DNA from: JAJVHZ01 sp041395385
Lineage (GTDB): Bacteria; Pseudomonadota; Gammaproteobacteria; JAJPIJ01
Length of the DNA: 64,000 bases
Direction: 5' to 3'
NCBI GenBank assembly: GCA_041395385.1
Contig: JAWLAN010000008.1
Coordinates: forward strand, 62,001-126,000
Within the stretch, counting starts at the first letter, position 1, and each line of letters starts with the position of its first letter. This document shows, in pieces, positions 53,479 to 61,211 of this stretch. The notes under the pieces were generated by a model. That model made no database searches, was not told the DNA's origin, and worked only from the letters and a program-made list of their open reading frames with translations. The translations under genes were made by a program, and so were the position numbers.

Positions 53479-54489
53479 TCAGCCCGGCTGCCGCAGCCGC
53501 CGCATCAGGTAGCACAGGCAGTCCTGTCGCACCGCCTCGACGTCGCTGGAGAGCATCGCCGGCATCATGCTCCTGCGCAGCGTGAGCACGCCCGCCTCGA
53601 CGCCGAAGTAGTCGTGATATACGTCGCGCCCGTCGTCGTCGATGACCCGCAGCGGCGGGAGCCGATCATCGCCCAGCCGCGCCCAGACCACTCCCTGCGG
53701 CACCTCGCGAAAGTTCATGTGATCGAGGTCGCGCTCGAAGCGGATGTCGCCGCCCTGATCGCCGAAGCCGAAATCGCGACCTTCCGCAACGCGCACCGTC
53801 GCCACCGTCTGGAACAGATCGAGATCGTGCGCCGGCACCTGGCCGCTCGGATGCGCGGCCAGGTGCAGGCAGGCATCGATGAACTCGGCGGCATGCTCGT
53901 CGCTGCGCAGGCTGCCGGGCTTGCCGCACTCCACGGTCACGGCCGGACAGAGCCTCGCGAAGGCCATGGACTGCACGCCGCGCGGACGCTGGAAATAGAC
54001 GACGATCCGCGAAAACAGGTGCGCCAGGTGCAGGAAGTGCGGATCGGTGCGGTTCACGCAGGCGTAATGGGGGTTCAGGCCGGTGTTGTTGTGGACGTCG
54101 ATGCTGGCGTATACGCCACGTGTGCGCATTGCCGCCACGATCTGCTCCGCCATCGCGTGCTCCGGCGTCCCGCCGTCCTCGCAACCCGGCCAGACCCGGT
54201 TGTAATCGCACTGCCCGGGCAGGCGTCGCACGCCCGCGCGCGCGGCCGCGACATTGCCGACGAACAGCGACAGCGCGCGCGGCAGCGTCCGTTGGCGGTA
54301 CTTGCGCAGAATCGATTGCGCGGCCTGCCAGCCGGTATCCTCGTTGCCGTGCAGGAGCACGGACACGAACAGCGGTTCGCGGCGCCTTCCCGGCAAGTGA
54401 AACAGGCTGGGGCCCGGCAGTATCCCGTGCAGATCCGCGGCCCGGCAGCTGTACAGTCCCTCGGGCAACTCCTCAAACACCGTCAGCAT
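53479..54489 (-). CDS. M14-family succinylglutamate desuccinylase/aspartoacylase-like protein
   Basis: 336 residues. Zinc motif LLHGNEDTGW, DVHNNTGLNPHYACVN and TVECGKPGS with the catalytic Glu. Matches AstE/AspA-type deacylases that hydrolyse N-acyl amino acids. The astCADBE pathway is absent here. Its ATG abuts the stop of the GCS2-like gene, so the two are one operon. The pairing with a ligase of the glutamate-cysteine ligase family is repeatedly seen and suggests formation and removal of a gamma-glutamyl or related amide bond. Confidence 0.88.
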   Translation of the reverse strand: MLTVFEELPEGLYSCRAADLHGILPGPSLFHLPGRRREPLFVSVLLHGNEDTGWQAAQSILRKYRQRTLPRALSLFVGNVAAARAGVRRLPGQCDYNRVWPGCEDGGTPEHAMAEQIVAAMRTRGVYASIDVHNNTGLNPHYACVNRTDPHFLHLAHLFSRIVVYFQRPRGVQSMAFARLCPAVTVECGKPGSLRSDEHAAEFIDACLHLAAHPSGQVPAHDLDLFQTVATVRVAEGRDFGFGDQGGDIRFERDLDHMNFREVPQGVVWARLGDDRLPPLRVIDDDGRDVYHDYFGVEAGVLTLRRSMMPAMLSSDVEAVRQDCLCYLMRRLRQPG

Positions 54490-55908
54490 TCAAAGCTCCC
54501 ATTCGTGCACCGGCGCGCCGCTGCGCTGGTTCTCCAGGTAGGCGGCCGTGAGGCGCAGCGGATCGCGGCCATGACGATCGACGAAGCCGCGCTGCCAAAC
54601 GGCGCCGTTCTGGCCGGTCTGCACCCGCATGCGCACCACCTCCAGGTAGCGCGCGATCTCGGCGGCGTCGATACCCAGCGCCTTCAGCCCGTGACGGGCC
54701 ATGGGCAGGATCTCATCGAGCAGCAGGGCGCGCGCATCGGCGACGGCGCCGCCCAGCCACCGCAGCCGCGCGCCGGCGCCCAGCCGCGCCGCCGCGTAGA
54801 AGTTCGAACGCGCCTCCTCGAAGGGCAGCGCGGCCTCGGGCGGCTCCTTGAGCGTCGCGAGAAAGTGGGTGAGCCCGACATAGAGGGCGGCGTTGGCGAT
54901 CATGTCGAGGATGCTGGGGCCGGCCGGCAGGGGACGATGCTCGATGCGCACGTGCGCATGCCCGGCGGCGTCGAATCCGAGCAACAGGCGGTTCCAGCGC
55001 CAGATCGTGCCGTTGTGCAGGCGCAGGTGATCGAGTCGATCCGCGCCCTCGAAGAGTATCGGCAGGAGGATGTGATACCGCTCCAGGTTCTCGCGGAAGT
55101 ACTCCGCGACGGAGGTCCTCAGGTAGCCGGATCCGAAGCTCACGCGCGAGCTCGCGGCGTCCTCCGCGCCATCCGCCACGGCCTGCTCGAACAGCGGCAC
55201 CCGTGTCTCCTCCCAAAGCGATCGCCCGAACAGGAACGGCGAGTTCGCGCATGCGGCGAGTATGGGCCCGGAACCGATCAGCGAGGCGTTGTAATGGCGG
55301 ACGGCATCCTCCACGGGCACCTTCAGGTGCGCCTGGAACGACGTAGTCGCGGCCTCCAGCATCACGTCGGCGTGGGTGACCGCCAGCCTCTCCCGCCCGG
55401 CGATGTCGACCTTCACCGGTCTGCCCTGGCGGCGACGCAGCACCTGCTCGTTCAGGGCGTAGTAGCGATTCAGCGGCGACATGTTCGCCAGGCACAGGTC
55501 GGCATTGCGTATGGTCGGCAGTATGCCGATCAGGACCAGGGCATCGCCCATCTCGTGGGCCACGCGCTGGCATTCGTGCCAGGTCGCCAGCAGCTCCTCC
55601 TCGGAGCCGCGCAGCGCCGCCTGGCCGAGGGGGCGCGGCGTGCTGTTCAACTCGACGTTGAACCTCGAAAGCTCCGCCACCACGAGCGGATTGGCGAGGC
55701 GATCTAGAAACGCCTCGTTGTGCGGAGCGGGGAAGTGATTGTGATCGACCAGCCAGGCCTCCGCCTCGAGCCCGAACACATGGCCGCCATGCTCGAGACG
55801 GTCCGCGGCCAGCCACTCCTCGAATTCCTCCGTCTCGCGACGCAGGCGCGACTCGAACTCGCGAAAGTGCGCATCCGAGAACTCCACGCGGTTGATCTCC
55901 TGACCCAA
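54490..55908 (-). CDS. glutamate-cysteine ligase-like (GCS2) protein
   Basis: 472 residues. GHVFGLEAEAWLVDHNHFP, AELSRFNVELNSTPRPLG and HVRIEHRPLPAGPSILDM are the ATP-grasp-like GCS2 signatures. It resembles YbdK-type carboxylate-amine ligases more than true GshA, so its product is not necessarily glutathione. First gene of the pair; 163 bp separate it from the divergent ABC operon. Confidence 0.85.
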   Translation of the reverse strand: MGQEINRVEFSDAHFREFESRLRRETEEFEEWLAADRLEHGGHVFGLEAEAWLVDHNHFPAPHNEAFLDRLANPLVVAELSRFNVELNSTPRPLGQAALRGSEEELLATWHECQRVAHEMGDALVLIGILPTIRNADLCLANMSPLNRYYALNEQVLRRRQGRPVKVDIAGRERLAVTHADVMLEAATTSFQAHLKVPVEDAVRHYNASLIGSGPILAACANSPFLFGRSLWEETRVPLFEQAVADGAEDAASSRVSFGSGYLRTSVAEYFRENLERYHILLPILFEGADRLDHLRLHNGTIWRWNRLLLGFDAAGHAHVRIEHRPLPAGPSILDMIANAALYVGLTHFLATLKEPPEAALPFEEARSNFYAAARLGAGARLRWLGGAVADARALLLDEILPMARHGLKALGIDAAEIARYLEVVRMRVQTGQNGAVWQRGFVDRHGRDPLRLTAAYLENQRSGAPVHEWEL

Positions 55909-56071
55909 GCGCCTCTCTCCCCAGGGTTCGGTCTATGAAAAAGGCTAGGGCGATCGGACCAACCCCGTGTTGATCGGGAACAAGCCGCGGCGGCGCGCGG
56001 GCGCAGATTGTGTTTCTCGCGCCCCAACGTACAGTATCCTGCAATGCCCCGATCGCGACCTGCCCTGCCCG

Positions 56072-56782
56072 ATGACGCGTGAACCGGTCTTCCACGTACA
56101 CGGGGTCTCCAAGGTCTATCGACTCGGAGATGTTGACGTGCGCGCACTGGAGCAGGTCGACGTCGATTTCTACGCGGGCGAGTTCGTCGTGTTGCTGGGG
56201 GCCTCGGGCAGCGGCAAGTCGACGCTGCTCAACATCCTGGGCGGCCTGGACGTCCCGACCGCGGGCGAGGTCTACTACCTCGATCACAACCTCACCGCGG
56301 CCTCCGAGGAGGAATTGACGCGCTTCCGCCGCGAGCACGTCGGCTTCGTCTTCCAGTTCTACAACCTCATCCCGAGCCTCACGGCGGTGGAGAACGTCGC
56401 CCTCGTCACCGAGATCGCCACCGCGCCTCTCGATGCGGCGGCGGCGCTCGAGCTGGTCGGTCTCGGCAACCGCCTGAACCACTTCCCGGCGCAGCTCTCC
56501 GGCGGAGAGCAGCAACGGGTGGCGATCGCGCGGGCGATCGCGAAGCGCCCGGACATCCTGCTCTGCGACGAACCGACCGGGTCGCTGGATGCCGGCACCG
56601 GCAAGCTGGTGCTGGAGGTGCTGGAACGGGTGAATCGCGATCTCGGCGCGCTCACCATCGTCATCACGCACAACGCTGCGATCGCGGGCATGGCGGATCG
56701 CGTCATCCGCATCAGCAGCGGCCGCATCGGCGGCATCACCGTCAACGAGACGCGCCGCCCGCCGGCGGAGATCGCCTGGTGA
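56072..56782 (+). CDS. LolD/MacB-type ABC transporter ATPase
   Basis: 236 residues. Walker A GASGSGKST, signature LSGGEQQRVAIARA, Walker B ILLCDEPTGSLDA and H-loop VITHN. The FVFQFYNLIPSLTAVENVAL segment is diagnostic of the MacB/LolD (DevA) subfamily, which works with FtsX-type permeases. Overlaps the permease start by GTGA. ATG 56072 is preferred over the more upstream frame. Confidence 0.93.
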   Translation: MTREPVFHVHGVSKVYRLGDVDVRALEQVDVDFYAGEFVVLLGASGSGKSTLLNILGGLDVPTAGEVYYLDHNLTAASEEELTRFRREHVGFVFQFYNLIPSLTAVENVALVTEIATAPLDAAAALELVGLGNRLNHFPAQLSGGEQQRVAIARAIAKRPDILLCDEPTGSLDAGTGKLVLEVLERVNRDLGALTIVITHNAAIAGMADRVIRISSGRIGGITVNETRRPPAEIAW

Positions 56783-59142
56783 GCGCGCTCGACCGCATGC
56801 TGCTGCGCGATCTCTGGCACCTGCGCGGCCAGGTGTTCGCCGCGGCGCTGGTCGTAGCCTGCGGGGTGGCGGCCTTGGTGTCGATGCGCAGCACCTACTA
56901 CTGCCTGCTGGATGCGCAGCGCGAGTACTACTCGGCATATCGCTTTGCGGACGTGTTCGCGCAGGTCAAGCGCGCGCCGGCCGGCCTGGAGCCGCAGATA
57001 CGGGCGATACCGGGGGTGCAGGCCGTGCAGGCCCGTGTCGTGCGCGATGTCGTGCTCGACGTCGCCGGCCTGGCCGAGCCGGCCACCGGCAGGCTGGTGT
57101 CGATCCCGGAGCGGCGGCGGCCCACGCTCAACGACATATACCTGCGATCCGGGCGTTACGTCGATCCCGCGCGCGACGACGAGGTGCTGGCGAGCGAGGC
57201 CTTCGCCGCGGCCAACCGGCTGAAGATCGGCGACCGCGTCGGCGCCATCGTGAACGGCCGTTGGAAGCAACTGCGGATCGTGGGGATCGCCTTGTCGCCG
57301 GAGTACATCTACGAGGTCGGCGCCGGCGGACTCTTCCCGGACAATCGCCGCTTCGGGGTGCTGTGGATGAGCCACGCGGCGCTGGCGGCGGCCTTCGACA
57401 TGGAAGGCGCGTTCAATGACGTCGCCCTGAAGCTCGACTTCGGCGCCAATCCGCGCGAGGTCCTCGCCCGGCTCGATCACCTGCTCGCGCCTTACGGCGG
57501 GATCGGCGCCTATGACCGCGGCGAACAGATCTCCAACCGGTTCATCTCCGATGAGATCTCGCAGAGCCGCGTCTCTTCCACCTACGTGCCGGCCATCTTC
57601 TTCGGCGTCGCCGCGTTTCTGCTCCATATCCTGCTGACCCGCGTGGTGGCGTTGCAGCGCGGCGAGATCGGCGTGCTGAAGGCCTTCGGCTACGAGAGCA
57701 CGCGCGTCGGCCTGCATTTCGTGAAACTGGCCGTCGCGGGCATCGCCGGCGGGATCGCGCTGGGCCTGATCGCCGGCGTCTACCTCGGCGAGGCGCTTAC
57801 GGATCTCTACCGGGACTACTACCGCTTCCCCGACCTTGCCTACCGGGGGAGTCTCCGGGTCATCGTGTTCGCAACGGTCATCGGCGTGCTGGTCGCGGTC
57901 ACCGGCGCGCTGTCCGCCGTGCAGGCCGCCGTGGGACTGCCGCCGGCCGAGGCCATGCGGTTGCCGCCGCCGGCCAGCTTCCGGCCGGGCGCGCTCGAGC
58001 GCCTCGGCCTGCACACGCTGCTCTCGCCGGCGTGGCGGATGATCGTTCGCAACCTTGCCCGCCGGCGCTGGAAGGCGATGCTGTCGATCGCCGGAATCGC
58101 CTGCGCCGGCGGCATGCTGGTGATCGGCGGGTTCTTTCTCGACGCCATCAATCACCTCATGCGGGTGCAGTTCGAGGTCATCCAGCGCGAGGACCTCACC
58201 GTGATGTTCACCGAGACACGCGGGCGGGATGGCCTTTACGAGATTGGCCGGATGCCCGGCGTGTGGCAGGCGGAGGCGTTCCGATCGGTGCCGGTACGCC
58301 TGCGCTTCCAGCACCGCTCGCGCCGCGTCGAGCTGAGCGCGCTGCCGGCGCGCGGCGAGCTGCACCGGCTCGTCGACGCGGATCTCAAGCCCGTGCCTCT
58401 GCCCGCGGACGGTGTCGTACTCACCGACCGGCTCGCCGCGATCCTCGGCGCCGGAGCCGGGGACCTCGTGACGGTGGAGGTGCTCGAAGGCAGGCGCGCG
58501 GTGCGCGACGTGCCGGTGACCGGTCTCGTGGACGAGCTGACCGGGCTGGGCGCGTACATGGAACGGCACGCCCTGGCGAGAATGCTGCAGGAGGACGACG
58601 CCATCACTGGAGTGCGCCTGTCGGTCGACGCCGCCCTGGCCGATGATCTCTACGCCGTGCTCAAGGGCCTGCCGATGGTGAGCGGGATCTCGATCCGGCA
58701 GGCCATGCTGGACAGCTTCGAGGACATCCTCGACAGAAGCGTGCGGGTGACGACCCTCATCAACGTGTTCTTTGCCTGCGTGATCGCCGTCGGCATCATC
58801 TACAACAATGCCCGCATCTCGCTCTCCGAGCGCGGCAACGAGCTCGCCTCACTGCGCGTGCTCGGCTTCACCCGTCGCGAGGTCGGCGTCATCCTGCTCG
58901 GCGAGCAGGCCGCACTGACCGCGGTCGCCATCCCCCTCGGGTGGCTGCTCGGCTACGGGATCTGCGCGCTGTTGGCGCGTCTCATGGACACGGAGCTGTA
59001 CCGCATTCCCCTCGTCGTCAGCGCGCGGACCTACGCCTGGGCGGCCCTGGTCGTGGCGCTGGCCGCCATCGTCTCGGGCCTGCTGGTGGCGCGTCGCCTT
59101 GCTACACTGGACCTCGTTGCCGTGCTCAAGACCAGGGAGTGA
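56779..59142 (+). CDS. FtsX/MacB-type ABC permease
   Basis: 787 residues, with two FtsX repeats. A membrane helix near residue 15 (VFAAALVVACGVAALVSM) is followed by a periplasmic domain. Then the first bundle of helices (VPAIFFGVAAFLLHILLTRV, with VVALQRGEIGVLKAFGY), and a second set (TTLINVFFACVIAVGIIYNN, then LRVLGFTRREVGVILLGEQA) carries the family coupling helices. It has eight to ten helices, so it is a fused long-type permease. Coupled on both sides. Confidence 0.92.
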   Translation: MSALDRMLLRDLWHLRGQVFAAALVVACGVAALVSMRSTYYCLLDAQREYYSAYRFADVFAQVKRAPAGLEPQIRAIPGVQAVQARVVRDVVLDVAGLAEPATGRLVSIPERRRPTLNDIYLRSGRYVDPARDDEVLASEAFAAANRLKIGDRVGAIVNGRWKQLRIVGIALSPEYIYEVGAGGLFPDNRRFGVLWMSHAALAAAFDMEGAFNDVALKLDFGANPREVLARLDHLLAPYGGIGAYDRGEQISNRFISDEISQSRVSSTYVPAIFFGVAAFLLHILLTRVVALQRGEIGVLKAFGYESTRVGLHFVKLAVAGIAGGIALGLIAGVYLGEALTDLYRDYYRFPDLAYRGSLRVIVFATVIGVLVAVTGALSAVQAAVGLPPAEAMRLPPPASFRPGALERLGLHTLLSPAWRMIVRNLARRRWKAMLSIAGIACAGGMLVIGGFFLDAINHLMRVQFEVIQREDLTVMFTETRGRDGLYEIGRMPGVWQAEAFRSVPVRLRFQHRSRRVELSALPARGELHRLVDADLKPVPLPADGVVLTDRLAAILGAGAGDLVTVEVLEGRRAVRDVPVTGLVDELTGLGAYMERHALARMLQEDDAITGVRLSVDAALADDLYAVLKGLPMVSGISIRQAMLDSFEDILDRSVRVTTLINVFFACVIAVGIIYNNARISLSERGNELASLRVLGFTRREVGVILLGEQAALTAVAIPLGWLLGYGICALLARLMDTELYRIPLVVSARTYAWAALVVALAAIVSGLLVARRLATLDLVAVLKTRE

Positions 59143-60332
59143 TGCGGGCGATGCGTGCGAGGAGAGGGAGGCTACTCTACTGGCTGCTGGCCCTGGGAGC
59201 GGCGATCCTCCTCATCGTCGCGCTGCGCCCCGAGCCCGTGGCGGTGCAGACGGCAACCGTCGCCAGGGGTCCGCTGCAGGTCACCGTCGAGGAGGAGGCC
59301 GAGACCCGCGCCCATGACCGGTTCGTGGTTGCCGCGCCGGTCAGCGGCCGCCTCCTGCGCGTGGAGCTTCACGACGGCGATCCCGTCGAGGAGGGCCAGG
59401 TGGTCGCCCGGATCGCGCCCGCTCCGCTCGGCCCGCGCGAATGCGCCGAGCAGCAGGCACGGGTGGAGGCCGCCGAGGCGCGGCATCTGGAAGCCAACGA
59501 CCTGCTGCGGCATGCCCAGACGGACTACGAGCAGGCTCGTCGCGAGAGCGATCGCATGCAGAACCTCGTTCAAAGAGGCCTCGTGGCCCGGCAGACCGCG
59601 GAGCAGGCCAAGAACCTCGAGATCACCAGCCGCAACGAGCTCGACGCGGCCCGCGGCAACGTGGCGGCGACGGCCGCCGCGGTGGAGCTCGCCAGGGCCG
59701 GTCTGATCGCGGCCGACGCCTGCGACGGCAGCCCCGCGAACGTCCTCGAGATACGCTCGCCGGTGAGAGGCCAGGTGCTGAGGATCGTGGAGCAGAGCGA
59801 GCGCGTGGTCGCCGCCGGCGAGCCGCTGCTCACCCTGGGCGATCCCGCCAAGATCGAGGTGGTGGTGGACGTGCTCTCGAGCGAGGCGGTGAAGGTCTCG
59901 CCCGGGATGCCGGCGCTGCTCGAGAACTGGGGTGGGGATCGTCCGCTGCGCGCCACCGTCCGGGTCGTCGAGCCCTATGCCTACACCAAGGTCTCGGCGC
60001 TGGGCATCGAGGAGCAGCGCGTGAACATCGTCCTCGATCTCGACGAGCGCGAGGAGCGGCTCGGCGATGGCTTCCGCGCGGACGCGCGCATCATCGTCTG
60101 GGAGAGGCAGGACGCGCTGAAGGCGCCGGGCAGCGCCGTCTTCCGCTACGGCGACGGCCTGGCGGCCTTCGTTCTGGAGGACGATCGCGTGCGGCGGCGC
60201 GCGGTGAGCGTCGGGCGGCGCGGCACGCTCGAGTTGGAGGTCCTGGACGGCCTCGAGGAAGGCGAACGCGTCGTCATCCATCCGCCCAACGAACTCGACG
60301 ACGGCAGCCGCGTTACCGCCGACGCGCGCTGA
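59142..60332 (+). CDS. HlyD/DevB-type periplasmic adaptor
   Basis: 396 residues. Start overlaps the permease stop (TGATG). One N-terminal membrane helix (LLYWLLALGAAILLIVALRP), then the biotinyl-lipoyl motif (VSGRLLRVELHDGDPVEEGQ VVARI), a coiled-coil hairpin at about 110-190 with QQARVEAAEARHLEANDLLR, and a beta-barrel domain. Completes a three-gene efflux or secretion unit like DevBCA; no outer-membrane TolC gene is adjacent. Substrate unknown. Confidence 0.92.
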   Translation: MRAMRARRGRLLYWLLALGAAILLIVALRPEPVAVQTATVARGPLQVTVEEEAETRAHDRFVVAAPVSGRLLRVELHDGDPVEEGQVVARIAPAPLGPRECAEQQARVEAAEARHLEANDLLRHAQTDYEQARRESDRMQNLVQRGLVARQTAEQAKNLEITSRNELDAARGNVAATAAAVELARAGLIAADACDGSPANVLEIRSPVRGQVLRIVEQSERVVAAGEPLLTLGDPAKIEVVVDVLSSEAVKVSPGMPALLENWGGDRPLRATVRVVEPYAYTKVSALGIEEQRVNIVLDLDEREERLGDGFRADARIIVWERQDALKAPGSAVFRYGDGLAAFVLEDDRVRRRAVSVGRRGTLELEVLDGLEEGERVVIHPPNELDDGSRVTADAR

Positions 60333-60378
60333 TCCATACCCCAGGCACGCGGCCATTCACCTAGACCAGGAGATCGAC

Positions 60379-60990
60379 GTGACGATCACGCTTTACGGCA
60401 CACCGACCACACGCACCCGGCGCAACCTCTGGTTCCTCGAAGAGCTGGGCCTGCCCTATTCGTTCGTGCGCGTCGGGCCGCGCGAGGAGTCCGCGCGCAC
60501 CCCCGAGTACCGGGCGTTGAACCCGATGGGCAAGGTCCCGACACTGGTCGACGGGGACATTACCGTGACCGATTCGCTGGCAATAAATCTCCATCTCGCC
60601 CGCCGCTACGGCAAGAACTGGTGGCCCGTCGACAGCGCCGCGGAGGCCGCGCTGCTGCAGTGGACGTTCTTCGCCGCCACCGAGCTCGATCCGCTGTTCT
60701 TCACCGTCATCCACGAGCGGCTGCTCAAACCGGAGGCGGCGCGCATCGAGGCCGCCGCTGAACAGGCCGTGCAGATGCTCGCCCGCCCCTTCGGCGTGCT
60801 CGAAGCCCGGCTCGCCGACCGTGCCTTTCTCACGGGGGCGGAGTTCTCGCTCGCGGATCTCAATGTCGCGGCGGTCTGCACCATGGGGCGCCGCATCGGA
60901 TTCGCCTTCGATGCCTATCCGCACGCACGGTCGTGGCTGGATCGCTGCTGGTCCCGTCCCGCCTTCCGCAAGGTCGACGCGATGAGCTGA
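60379..60990 (+). CDS. glutathione S-transferase-family protein
   Basis: 203 residues, GTG start preceded by AGGAGATCGAC. Thioredoxin-like N-terminus MTITLYGTPTTRTRRNLWFL, NPMGKVPTLVDGDITVTDSL (cis-Pro and Asp/Ser for glutathione) and helical C-terminal domain with GAEFSLADLNVAAV. Typical cytosolic GST; substrate unknown. Confidence 0.9.
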   Translation: MTITLYGTPTTRTRRNLWFLEELGLPYSFVRVGPREESARTPEYRALNPMGKVPTLVDGDITVTDSLAINLHLARRYGKNWWPVDSAAEAALLQWTFFAATELDPLFFTVIHERLLKPEAARIEAAAEQAVQMLARPFGVLEARLADRAFLTGAEFSLADLNVAAVCTMGRRIGFAFDAYPHARSWLDRCWSRPAFRKVDAMS

Positions 60991-60996
60991 CGGCCC

Positions 60997-61018
60997 CGGG
61001 GCGCGGCCCCGCGCCCCG
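60997..61018 (+). terminator. GC-rich hairpin after the GST gene
   Basis: CGGGGCGCGG (60997-61006) pairs with CCGCGCCCCG (61009-61018) with only two bases between, so the real loop opens a few pairs. It lies seven bases after the stop. There is no T-run, so Rho-independent termination is unlikely to be strong. Confidence 0.4.
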
Positions 61019-61211
61019 CCCCGGCGCCGATCGCGAGAAAGCGCGGATTCGCCCGGAGCCGCCGCAGGGACGGCTACTGGTCGAGGCCGGCCGGAGCGTC
61101 GACGCCCGGTCCCGCGGCCGCCGCAGGTCATCGCGGGCGGTCAATTGTTTCCGTCGTCGCAACCCCTATAATCGTGCACTGACGGGGGAGCGGTTTCCGG
61201 GGGGAAATCCT

